Below are positions 41,594 through 49,926 of a stretch of 64,000 bases of DNA, piece by piece. A model generated the notes under the pieces. It was given only the letters and a program-made list of their open reading frames with translations. It was not told the DNA's origin and did no database searches. Origin of the DNA: Rhodospirillales bacterium (lineage in GTDB: Bacteria > Pseudomonadota > Alphaproteobacteria > Micavibrionales > Micavibrionaceae); contig JACKIU010000002.1 in the NCBI GenBank assembly GCA_020638295.1, positions 372,001-436,000 on the forward strand. Reading direction: 5' to 3'. The translations under genes were made by a program, and so were the position numbers. The stretch's first letter is position 1, and every line of letters begins with the position of its first letter.

Positions 41594-44515
41594 ATGATTC
41601 CCGAAACCGCACCAGCACCGACCACCGCCATCCCTCTGCCCGATATTCCGGCGCTGTGCGTGAATGCACGCGCCGCCTATATGCTCACACGCGACGGCGA
41701 GCTCAAAACGCTTTCTCGTGAACAAACCGCCGCGCTCATCCATAAAAAACCCCTCCTCGTCTGCCACGCACCCTTTTGCCGCGCCAAACTTGGCAACGAT
41801 GTGCAATTCATCGCCTTTGATGTGCTCGAACTCTTCGCCTTTGTCCACCCGGCGACCTTTTCAACCCCGACTGTAAACGGCCTGTGCAAGACACTGGGTT
41901 TAGCCGAACCGGCCAGCCTCGACGACGCGCCGATGAGTTTGCTTGAGATCACCCGTGCCCTGCTCGGTGATCTGCGCGCCGACCCGCATAAGGCCAAGGC
42001 CGATCCACTCGAAATCGCCCGCGTCATGGGCCTGAACGGCTCAAAAGGTCGTGGGGGCTGGGCATGGACGCCGTTTGTATTTTCGGCGCTCGGCGAGCCA
42101 TATGATGAAGCCGTGCCCGTCAACTCCAAAACCGGGCTGAACATTTGGAAGAACCTGCCCGAATGGGCCGAAGAAGCCCCGCCCCCGCCCGCTTCTCACC
42201 ACGGCGTCAGCGAAGACGAAGCCTGTGAACGCCTGCAAAAACTCCGCGGGTTTGATGATGCCGAACAGCGCCAAAGCCAGATCGAATATGCCGAAAAAAT
42301 CACTCACGCCTTCGCCCCTATTCGAAGTCATCCCGTTGGCGCGCCTGAAGGGCGCTCGCACAAACGGGATCCGGAAAAGAGCAGCATCAAAGATGCCGCA
42401 CATATGGATCCCCGCTGTTTAAGTTCTGCTTCACAGAACCGCGGGGATGGCGCCAATATAAAACCAAACATTGTACTGGCCGAAGCCGGAACCGGCGTGG
42501 GCAAAACGCTGGGCTATCTCGCCCCGGCCAGCGTCTGGGCGGAAAAGAACCAGGGCACGGTGTGGATTTCCACCTACACCAAAAACCTCCAGCGCCAGAT
42601 TGATCAGGAACTGGACCGCCTATATCCCAACCCGGAGCTTAAGGCCGTCCACGTCGCGACCCGTAAGGGCCGAGAGAATTACCTCTGCTTGCTCAACCTC
42701 GAAGAGACCGCCGCCGGTGCCGCGCTTGCCAAACACCCCGATGCCGCCATCGCCGCCGGCATCATGGCGCGCTGGGCCGCCGCCAGCAAAGACGGCGATC
42801 TCACCGGTGCGGATTACCCCGGCTGGCTGGCTGGCCTCTTGGGATATCGCCACACCTCTGCGCTGGCCGATCGTCGCGGCGAATGCGTCTATTCCGCCTG
42901 CGACCACTACCATAAATGCTTCGTCGAACACTCCCAGCGCAAGGCGCAGCACGCCCGCATCGTCGTCGCCAACCACGCGCTGGTCATGATCTCCTCAGCC
43001 CTGTCCACGCCCGGCGATGGCCTACCCGGCCGCTATATCTTTGACGAAGGCCATCACCTCTTCGAAGCCGCCGACAGCGCCTTTGCCGCCCACCTCACCG
43101 CGTGCGAGGCCCGCGATCTGCGCCGCTGGATTCTCGGCAACGAAGGTGGCCGCCGCGCCAGCCGCGCCCGTGGCCTCAAACGCCGCGCCGAGGATCTCAC
43201 CGAAGGCATGCAAGCGGCCGAAGAGCTGCTGCGTAAAATTTTAAACGCCGCCGAAGCCTTACCGATGGATGGATGGACCCGCCGCCTGCGTGATAGCATG
43301 CCCTCCGGCCCCACCGAACACTTCACCGCGCAAATCTACCGCACCGTCAGCGCCCGCGCCGATGGAAGAGACGGCCCCTATTCCCTCGAAACCGAACTCT
43401 TTCCGGTTGATGAAGACCTCCTCACCGCCGCGCGTAAACTCAAAAGCGCACTGGCAGACCTGCAAAAACCCATGCAGGCCTTAGCCCGCCTCTTTATGAA
43501 GAAACTCACCGAAGATGACGGCATGCTAAGCGCCGACACCCGCAAACGCCTCGAAGCACTCAGCGCCGCCTTAGAACGCCGCGCCGCCCTCACCCTGCAG
43601 GCGTGGATCGCCATGCTCGAAAATCTCGACAAAGGCCCTGATGGCAGTAACACCTCCAGCGATTTCATCGACTGGATGGAAATCGAGCGCATAGACGGAC
43701 AAGCCGTCGATGTCGGCCTCTACCGCCACCATATCGACCCGATGAAACCCTTCGCCGCCTCCATCGCCCCGCATCTGCACGGCATGGCGGTAACATCCGC
43801 CACTTTGCGCGATTCCTCACAGGACGATCACGCCGACTGGCAAAGCGCCCTGCAGCGCACCGGCGCGGGGCTGCTGAACCCTGACACTGAAACCTGCAGC
43901 TTTGCCTCCCCCTTTGATTACGCAACACAAACCAAAATCTTCGTCGTTAACGACGTCAATAAACACAATCTCGATCAGGTCGCCGGGGCCTATCGCGCCC
44001 TGTTCAAGGCCGCAGGCGGCGGCGCGCTGGGCCTTTTTACCGCCATCTCACGCCTGCGCGCGGTGCAGGCGCGCATCGCCGGTGAGCTGGAAAACGCCGG
44101 GCTGCCGCTTTACGCCCAGCATGTCGATGAAATCGACACCGGCACACTGGTCGATATGTTCCGCGAGGATGAACATGCCTGCCTGCTCGGCACCGACGCC
44201 ATCCGCGATGGTGTCGATGTGCCAGGCAACGCCTTGCGCCTGATTGTCTTTGACCGCGTCCCGTGGCCGCGCCCGACCATATTGCACAAAGCCCGCCGCG
44301 ATGCATTCGGCCGCCGCGCCTATGATGAGATGATCACCCGCCTCAAGCTCAAACAGGCCTATGGCCGTCTGATCCGCCGCGCCACAGATCGAGGTGTGTT
44401 CGTCATGCTCGATTCCGGGCTGCCCACCCGCCTGCAAAGCGCCTTCCCCAAAAATGTCGAAGTCGTCAAAACCGGATTGACCAATGTAGTAGAAGAAATG
44501 AAGACGTTTTTATAA
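41594..44515 (+). CDS. DinG-like ATP-dependent DNA helicase with one repeat insertion
   Basis: A 973-residue XPD/DinG-family 5'-3' helicase. An N-terminal domain of about 200 residues typical of the alphaproteobacterial form precedes Walker A EAGTGVGKTLGY (near 298), four Cys that can hold an iron-sulphur cluster (one near 365, three within ECVYSACDHYHKC near 432-444), and DEGH near 480. The end VFVMLDSGLPTRLQSAFP is the family C-terminus. A palindromic repeat is translated at about residues 244-286, just before Walker A. Confidence 0.93.
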   Translation: MIPETAPAPTTAIPLPDIPALCVNARAAYMLTRDGELKTLSREQTAALIHKKPLLVCHAPFCRAKLGNDVQFIAFDVLELFAFVHPATFSTPTVNGLCKTLGLAEPASLDDAPMSLLEITRALLGDLRADPHKAKADPLEIARVMGLNGSKGRGGWAWTPFVFSALGEPYDEAVPVNSKTGLNIWKNLPEWAEEAPPPPASHHGVSEDEACERLQKLRGFDDAEQRQSQIEYAEKITHAFAPIRSHPVGAPEGRSHKRDPEKSSIKDAAHMDPRCLSSASQNRGDGANIKPNIVLAEAGTGVGKTLGYLAPASVWAEKNQGTVWISTYTKNLQRQIDQELDRLYPNPELKAVHVATRKGRENYLCLLNLEETAAGAALAKHPDAAIAAGIMARWAAASKDGDLTGADYPGWLAGLLGYRHTSALADRRGECVYSACDHYHKCFVEHSQRKAQHARIVVANHALVMISSALSTPGDGLPGRYIFDEGHHLFEAADSAFAAHLTACEARDLRRWILGNEGGRRASRARGLKRRAEDLTEGMQAAEELLRKILNAAEALPMDGWTRRLRDSMPSGPTEHFTAQIYRTVSARADGRDGPYSLETELFPVDEDLLTAARKLKSALADLQKPMQALARLFMKKLTEDDGMLSADTRKRLEALSAALERRAALTLQAWIAMLENLDKGPDGSNTSSDFIDWMEIERIDGQAVDVGLYRHHIDPMKPFAASIAPHLHGMAVTSATLRDSSQDDHADWQSALQRTGAGLLNPDTETCSFASPFDYATQTKIFVVNDVNKHNLDQVAGAYRALFKAAGGGALGLFTAISRLRAVQARIAGELENAGLPLYAQHVDEIDTGTLVDMFREDEHACLLGTDAIRDGVDVPGNALRLIVFDRVPWPRPTILHKARRDAFGRRAYDEMITRLKLKQAYGRLIRRATDRGVFVMLDSGLPTRLQSAFPKNVEVVKTGLTNVVEEMKTFL
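42327..42451. repeat. In-frame palindromic element in the DinG-like gene
   Basis: Begins GTCATCCCGTTGGCGCGCC and ends CGCGGGGATGGC. Both halves match the element in mfd at 12368-12496, including GCTCGCACAAACGGGATCC and TGGATCCCCGCTGTTTAAG; only the spacer differs. The frame is kept through it. Confidence 0.85.
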
Positions 44516-44944
44516 AGAAAAGATCGATGGCGTATCCTGACAATCTTCTATTTCAGGAAAACAACGAATAAGCTCCTCAACACAAGCATCATAACGAGCC
44601 GTTCCCACCACTGCCGACAAGGACTGACCGGCATTATCAGCTAAAGACTGAGCCACAAATAAAACATCATCCATTTGCCGCATCTCTTCAAGGGTAAGAC
44701 CATCCTCTCGCATAGCATTCTCCAGTAAAGAAAACAGCTCTTGAGCACGACTAACAGCTTCTTCAAGCTTTTTAGGAAATAACCACTGACAATTCCCATG
44801 CATCTCAAGAGCAAAACTTTCATTCTGCCCTTGATAGTAGGCTTCTATCTCATAAAATTTCCGAGTCAATGCTTCAAACTCACCCATAAAAACGTCCCAA
44901 TCTTGTTTGAAATGTGACACTACCCACATACAGCAATATGTCAA
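44510..44944 (-). CDS. Hypothetical protein
   Basis: A 144-residue acidic helical protein, AT-richer than the helicase gene whose end it overlaps by 6 bases on the other strand. Helices rich in Glu and Leu (LEEAVSRAQELFSLLENAMR) fill the middle. No motif is recognised. An internal ATG at 44887 with GGGA upstream is an alternative start. Confidence 0.6.
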   Translation of the reverse strand: MTYCCMWVVSHFKQDWDVFMGEFEALTRKFYEIEAYYQGQNESFALEMHGNCQWLFPKKLEEAVSRAQELFSLLENAMREDGLTLEEMRQMDDVLFVAQSLADNAGQSLSAVVGTARYDACVEELIRCFPEIEDCQDTPSIFSL

Positions 44945-45105
44945 TTAAAAAATCGTCCGCCTGTGGATAAACGTCATTTTAGAATTTTCTAAATCACAGA
45001 ATCGCCCAAAACTAAAAATGTTGCTGTGAACAAAAATGCAGATTAAACTGCCCTCACACCAGAAACACAACAACAGGGATATGTTTACGTGAAGGGAGCC
45101 AGCGC

Positions 45106-46533
45106 ATGACGCCTTTTATCCGGGAACTGCCGATCCGCGATCCTTTAGAGGCGTTCAGCGCCCTTGAACATTTACCCTATTCCCTGCTCTTCGACAGCGC
45201 CGACCGCAATCATCCCAATGCCCGCTATTCCTTTGTCGTGTCTCATCCGATTGAAACGCTGGAATATAAAAATGGCGAAATGCTGATCACCAACTGGGAG
45301 CAGCAGCTCAAAATCACCGGCGAACCGTTCAAGATCATCAAGGACCGCATGGAAAAATGGGTCCCCGAAAGCGAACATGTCCGGGGCCTGCCGCCGTTTC
45401 AGGGCGGACTGGCCGGGTATTTCGGCTATGACGTTGGCCGCGCGCTCGAAAAATTGCCCGAGGGCGCTGCCGACAACCCCGATATGCCCGACCTTGCGCT
45501 GGGCATTTACGATCAGGTGCTGGCCTTCGACCATGAAAAAAATCAGGCCTGGATCATCACCCATGCGCCGAGCTATCATGACGCCCGCCGTAAACAGGAC
45601 TACGTGCTCGGCCTCATCGCCCACCCGACACGCCAAGCGCCCTATCAAGACACGCACCTTGAATGGGAATCCAACTTCGATGCCTGCGATTACATAGATA
45701 TGGTCGACAAGGTCATCAAATATATCAAGGCCGGCGACCTCTTTCAGGCCAATGTGTCCCAGCGCTTTGATGCACGTTTGCCAGAAGGTTTCAGCCCCTT
45801 TGCCCATTATCGGCATTTGCGCGAAGTCAACGCCGCGCCCTTTGCCGCCTATATGAATTGCGGCGATATAAAAATTTCTTCCGCTTCGCCCGAACGCTTC
45901 CTGACCGTCAAGGACGCGCGCGTGGAAACGCGGCCCATCAAAGGCACACGGCCCCACATCGCCAACGCCGCACTGGATCAAAAATACCGCGAAGAACTGG
46001 AAACCAGTGAAAAAGACCGCGCCGAAAATACCATGATCGTTGACCTGCTGCGCAACGACCTGTCAAAAGTCTGCAAGGTGAAATCGATCAAGGTCGCAGA
46101 GCTGTGCAAGCTCGAAACCTTCGCCAGCGTGCATCATCTGGTCTCCACCGTGCGCGGGCAGCTCAAATGCGGCAAGACCCCGCTCGACCTGATGCAGGCT
46201 TGCTTCCCCGGCGGATCGATCACCGGCGCCCCCAAAATCCGTGCCATGGAAATCATCGAAGAACTTGAACCCTCACGCCGCGGCCCCTATTGCGGGGCGC
46301 TTGCGTATATCGGTTTTGACGGCAACATGGACAGCAACATCCTCATCCGCACACTGGTCTATGAAGGCACCGGCGCGCGCCAGCATGTTAGCTTCCAGGT
46401 CGGCGGCGGCATCGTAGCAGATTCGCGGCCCGAAGACGAATATCAGGAAACCTTCCATAAAGCCGAAGGCCTGTTCCGCAGCTTCGAAACACCGCGCCAC
46501 GAAATCGAAGAAGAGATTTTACTGGCCGGCTAG
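45106..46533 (+). CDS. pabB: Aminodeoxychorismate synthase component I
   Basis: Converts chorismate and ammonia to aminodeoxychorismate for folate synthesis. The 475-residue chorismate-binding enzyme shows SSASPERFL, ETRPIKGTRPH, the EKDRAENTMIVDLLRNDL helix and PGGSITGAPKIRAMEIIEEL, the last nearer to PabB than TrpE. AGGGAG precedes the ATG. The amidotransferase partner lies 744 bases on, after an antisense gene. Confidence 0.9.
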   Translation: MTPFIRELPIRDPLEAFSALEHLPYSLLFDSADRNHPNARYSFVVSHPIETLEYKNGEMLITNWEQQLKITGEPFKIIKDRMEKWVPESEHVRGLPPFQGGLAGYFGYDVGRALEKLPEGAADNPDMPDLALGIYDQVLAFDHEKNQAWIITHAPSYHDARRKQDYVLGLIAHPTRQAPYQDTHLEWESNFDACDYIDMVDKVIKYIKAGDLFQANVSQRFDARLPEGFSPFAHYRHLREVNAAPFAAYMNCGDIKISSASPERFLTVKDARVETRPIKGTRPHIANAALDQKYREELETSEKDRAENTMIVDLLRNDLSKVCKVKSIKVAELCKLETFASVHHLVSTVRGQLKCGKTPLDLMQACFPGGSITGAPKIRAMEIIEELEPSRRGPYCGALAYIGFDGNMDSNILIRTLVYEGTGARQHVSFQVGGGIVADSRPEDEYQETFHKAEGLFRSFETPRHEIEEEILLAG

Positions 46534-47136
46534 TTCCAATCGCGCATGATTTTGTTCTTCATTTAACGAGAACAACGATTGCCAACGAGAATTTTTAGAG
46601 ATTACATAAAGTACAGCGTTGTACGCAGTTTCATGATCCTTGAATTTATCGTAAGCAATCTTCATAGCTTCAGACACACGCTGGCGATCTTCTGCAGAGA
46701 GCTTAGAAACAGTATCCGCTTCATCATGAAGAACAGATAAAAACGCACCACCTTTTTGCCCCGCTATGCGAGGATAAGAAGATATCTCAAACCGTTTTAT
46801 AACGCGCTCCACACCATCAGGAACAAGCGCTCCATACAATGCATTTTGAGACACAGAAAATTCCGCAGAATGTCGGGCAGAACCCGAAAAATGATCAAGA
46901 GCCGACCACGCTTTTTTAGCCAGAATCGAACGCTCACTCTCATCAAGTGAACCAAAATCTACAGAGCTAGAAGTAAGTGCTTCGGTAAAAAGAGTAAGGC
47001 GGTAGTCCTGTTCTTCTTCGGGGTATTGTGAAGAAGCATCAGGCCGGGCCGCATTATCAAACATTTTGCACATTCTTTCAAAAAGAACCGCTTGTTCTGG
47101 ATCTTTAGGCGCAATTGCTTTCACAGCCTCAGCCAT
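46519..47136 (-). CDS. Hypothetical protein between pabB and pabA
   Basis: A 205-residue soluble helical protein I do not recognise. Its end overlaps the end of pabB by 15 bases on the opposite strand. It is AT-richer than both folate genes and splits a pair that is usually adjacent, which suggests late arrival. The second half carries KLSAEDRQRVSEAMKIAYDK, a charged amphipathic helix. Confidence 0.65.
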   Translation of the reverse strand: MAEAVKAIAPKDPEQAVLFERMCKMFDNAARPDASSQYPEEEQDYRLTLFTEALTSSSVDFGSLDESERSILAKKAWSALDHFSGSARHSAEFSVSQNALYGALVPDGVERVIKRFEISSYPRIAGQKGGAFLSVLHDEADTVSKLSAEDRQRVSEAMKIAYDKFKDHETAYNAVLYVISKNSRWQSLFSLNEEQNHARLELAGQ

Positions 47137-47277
47137 AGAAAATCTCCTCTTTTATCTGTCTTACTCAAAACCGAATGCTTTTATACTGTTTTTATAGCAA
47201 ATAACAACCTAAAAATGCACAACAATGCAGAATTTTCATAGATTGCCAGCAGCCCCTTCAATATGCTTTAAAGAGCC

Positions 47278-47874
47278 ATGTTTTTGGTCATCGATAACTA
47301 CGACTCCTTCGTTCACAATCTGGCGCGGTATTTTGAAATGACCGGCGTTTCCACGCAAATTGTCCGCAACGACGCTATCACTATTGACGAGATCAAAGAT
47401 TTGAAGCCCGAAGCGCTCATCCTTTCTCCCGGCCCCTGCACCCCGAAAGAAGCAGGCATCTGCGTCGAAGCGGTCAAAACCCTCGGCCCAAAGCTGCCGA
47501 TCCTCGGTGTGTGTCTGGGACATCAGGCCATCGGCGAAGCCTACGGCGCAATGACCCTGCGCGCCAATACCCCCACACACGGCAAAGCCACCGCCATCAC
47601 CCATAATCAACAGGGCCTGTTCGCGAGCCTCCCCTCGCCGATGAATGTCGGGCGCTACCATTCCTTGATTGTCAAACCGTCAAAATCCTGCCCGCTGCTC
47701 ACAACCGCCCAGACGAACGGTGGCGAGATTATGGCGCTCGCCCATCCAACCCACCCGGTCTATGGGCTCCAATTCCACCCCGAAAGTGTGCTGACCGAGC
47801 ACGGACAACATCTGGTGCAGAATTTTGTTGATCTGGCGGAAAGCTGGCATAAACTGAACCAGACAGCGGCGTAA
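47278..47874 (+). CDS. pabA: Aminodeoxychorismate/anthranilate synthase amidotransferase
   Basis: Glutamine amidotransferase that gives ammonia to PabB (and in some bacteria TrpE). The 198 residues have GVCLGHQAIGEAYG with nucleophile Cys79, SPGPCTPKEAG as oxyanion region, and QFHPES for the His-Glu pair. Whether it also serves tryptophan synthesis cannot be told here, since no trp genes are in view. Confidence 0.92.
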   Translation: MFLVIDNYDSFVHNLARYFEMTGVSTQIVRNDAITIDEIKDLKPEALILSPGPCTPKEAGICVEAVKTLGPKLPILGVCLGHQAIGEAYGAMTLRANTPTHGKATAITHNQQGLFASLPSPMNVGRYHSLIVKPSKSCPLLTTAQTNGGEIMALAHPTHPVYGLQFHPESVLTEHGQHLVQNFVDLAESWHKLNQTAA

Positions 47875-47882
47875 ACAACCGC

Positions 47883-47950
47883 TGTCATTCCTGCAAAAGC
47901 AGGAATCCAGCCCTGACAATAACAAGATCCCTGCTTCCGCAGGGATGACA
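47883..47950. repeat. Palindromic repeat element between pabA and LOG gene
   Basis: TGTCATTCCTGC and GCAGGGATGACA are inverted termini over 68 bases, with hairpins CCTGCAAAAGCAGG and CCCTGCTTCCGCAGGG. Confidence 0.83.
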
Positions 47951-47963
47951 CTCTGGAAAAAAC

Positions 47964-48863
47964 ATGAACACCATCAAAACCCTGACCGTTTACCTTGGCT
48001 CTTCCGGCCACGCCCGCCCCGTATTTAAAGACACCGCCAGCGCGCTGGGCCGTTTGATCGCCGAGCGCGGCTATAACCTCGTCTATGGCGGCATGGATGC
48101 GGGGCTGATGGGCCTGCTGGCCAAGGCTGCCTTGGGTGACGGCGCCCACGTCACCGGCATCATCCCGCGTAAATTGAAAGACAGCGAACGCATTTTAGGC
48201 GGCCTGTCCGAAACGGTGATGGTCGAGGATCTCTGGGACCGCAAAAAACGGATGTTCCGCATTGCCGATGCGGTCGTCTCCCTGCCCGGCGGCTTTGGAA
48301 CGCTGGATGAAAGCCTCGAAATGCTCTACTGGGCGCATCTCGGTCTGCATGCCAAACCTCTGGTGCTGGTCAATATCGAAGGCTATTGGAACGATCTGAT
48401 TGCCTATCTGCACACCTTGCCCGACTTTGATCCGCGCTTCCTGATCATCGTCGAGCGCATCGAAGATATTTTCGCAGCCTTGGAAAATTACGAAGCCCCC
48501 GCCGAGATTATCGAAGAACCCGACCACTACCCCCACTTCGAAGATGAAATCACTCGCGAGACGCAAGAGCCGATCTTAATCGACGTTCCCAGCGTCGAAA
48601 ATTCCTACTACGCCATTTGCGCGCTCGGCCTGAAACAATTGCACAAACATAAACGCGCCATCGGCTTCCTCAATCAGAATGGCGAATTCGATCGACTGCT
48701 CAAATGGATCAACACCGCCGCCGAGGAAACTTTTATCACCAAACATTGCCTTGAACTGTTCAGTGTCGGCACGGAAGAAGCGCCCTTACGCGAAGCGCTC
48801 AAACATCAGGAATTCGTGGAAATCGACCTTCACAATGCCAAATGGGGCAAAGCGGGGGAGTAA
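47964..48863 (+). CDS. LOG-family nucleotide phosphoribohydrolase with C-terminal extension
   Basis: LOG enzymes cleave nucleoside 5'-monophosphates (cytokinin precursors in plants, mainly AMP-like substrates in bacteria) to base and ribose phosphate. The catalytic set DRKKRMF (92-98) and PGGFGTLDE (108-116) is intact. The family is about 190 residues long; this protein has 299, with a C-terminal region from about 190 that includes the acidic EEPDHYPHFEDE and a helical end not seen in standard LOG. The extension is not a repeat element. Confidence 0.88.
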   Translation: MNTIKTLTVYLGSSGHARPVFKDTASALGRLIAERGYNLVYGGMDAGLMGLLAKAALGDGAHVTGIIPRKLKDSERILGGLSETVMVEDLWDRKKRMFRIADAVVSLPGGFGTLDESLEMLYWAHLGLHAKPLVLVNIEGYWNDLIAYLHTLPDFDPRFLIIVERIEDIFAALENYEAPAEIIEEPDHYPHFEDEITRETQEPILIDVPSVENSYYAICALGLKQLHKHKRAIGFLNQNGEFDRLLKWINTAAEETFITKHCLELFSVGTEEAPLREALKHQEFVEIDLHNAKWGKAGE

Positions 48864-48864
48864 A

Positions 48865-49407
48865 TCAAGCACGGTTTTTGCAAAGATACCGCCCGATACC
48901 AATAACATTGGAAATCAGAATCCCACTCATAAAAATCAGCCCTGGAATACTGAGAATCACCGTATAGACGACCAGCCAGAAACATTGATGGCCGAGTAGA
49001 CAGCACCGGTAGATGTAAAAACGCTCACGGAAGAACTGCGCTGCCGTGTTCAAACTCGCCCCCAAAACCGCGCACCAGTCCACCCAGCCCTGCACGAGAA
49101 ATATCGCTGCGACATAAAGAACGCACATATATGCGATCAAAAACAAACGCTGCACCCGCTGTGACAACACCCCCGAACCCAAGTCCCGGACGCTGGCGGC
49201 AAAAGCAATAAAAGTCGGCATGCCGTAACCAAGACCCCAGAAATGCGCACCGATCCATAAATTGGAAAAAGATTGCGTCAGGATTGTATGACGCGGCTTG
49301 AGCAACTGGAACGATGCCGCAAAAATTGCAAAACCGACAAAACCGATCGCCTGCACAAGGAGAAAATGCGCACCGCCCAAATTTTGTAAAATTTCAGAAA
49401 GTTCCAC
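48865..49407 (-). CDS. YgjV-like inner membrane protein
   Basis: A 180-residue protein with about five membrane helices. The start VQAIGFVGFAIFAASFQLL and LWIGAHFWGLGY match the YgjV (Imp-YgjV) family, of unknown function. It lies 9 bases after atpC on the same strand, so it may be transcribed with the ATP synthase operon. Confidence 0.8.
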   Translation of the reverse strand: MELSEILQNLGGAHFLLVQAIGFVGFAIFAASFQLLKPRHTILTQSFSNLWIGAHFWGLGYGMPTFIAFAASVRDLGSGVLSQRVQRLFLIAYMCVLYVAAIFLVQGWVDWCAVLGASLNTAAQFFRERFYIYRCCLLGHQCFWLVVYTVILSIPGLIFMSGILISNVIGIGRYLCKNRA

Positions 49408-49416
49408 CGCAGACCG

Positions 49417-49842
49417 TTAAGCCGCCAGCTTGCCCGTCACGGCGGAAAGCTTGGCCTCGGCCAGAGTCAGGCGTTTTCTAATGCGGTCCTTATCATGCGC
49501 CTCTTGCGCCACGCCAAGATCTTCTTTCAGATCGGCAATCTGCTGTTCGGTTGCGGCCCGATCGATCTGCTCGACGGGCAGCGCCTCCTCAGCCAGAACC
49601 GTGCAGTTTTCAGCGCTCACATCGACAAATCCGCCGGCAATAAAGATTTTACGAGGCTTCCCGCCTGCTCGCTCATACAACTCAACCACACCGGGTTTGA
49701 GCGAGGCCACCAGCGCGCTATGGCCCGGCAACACGCCGATCTCCCCTTCATCGCCTGGAATAACGGCCATCCGCATCGGCGCGGACACCAGCTTTTCATC
49801 AGGAGACACCAGTTCGAATTGTATTGTTTGCGGTTCGCTCAT
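49417..49842 (-). CDS. atpC: ATP synthase epsilon subunit
   Basis: Central-stalk subunit of F1. 141 residues; the N-terminal beta sandwich contains MAVIPGDEGEIGVLPGHSAL, followed by the two-helix C-terminal domain. It is last of the atp genes and separated from atpD by an 84-base gap filled by a hairpin repeat. Confidence 0.95.
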   Translation of the reverse strand: MSEPQTIQFELVSPDEKLVSAPMRMAVIPGDEGEIGVLPGHSALVASLKPGVVELYERAGGKPRKIFIAGGFVDVSAENCTVLAEEALPVEQIDRAATEQQIADLKEDLGVAQEAHDKDRIRKRLTLAEAKLSAVTGKLAA

Positions 49843-49856
49843 TTCATTCGCTCACA

Positions 49857-49919
49857 AGTTACAAGGTTCAAGATACAAGGTACAAGATTCTTGCAACTGG
49901 AACCTTGTACCTTGCAACT
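49857..49919. repeat. Long imperfect hairpin between atpD and atpC
   Basis: Arms of 30 bases (49857-49886 and 49890-49919) pair at 23 positions around a 3-base loop. Each arm is built from CAAGGTACAAG-like units. It is unlike the CGTCAT elements. It could tune the amount of atpC mRNA. Confidence 0.75.
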
Positions 49920-49926
49920 AAAGCGG

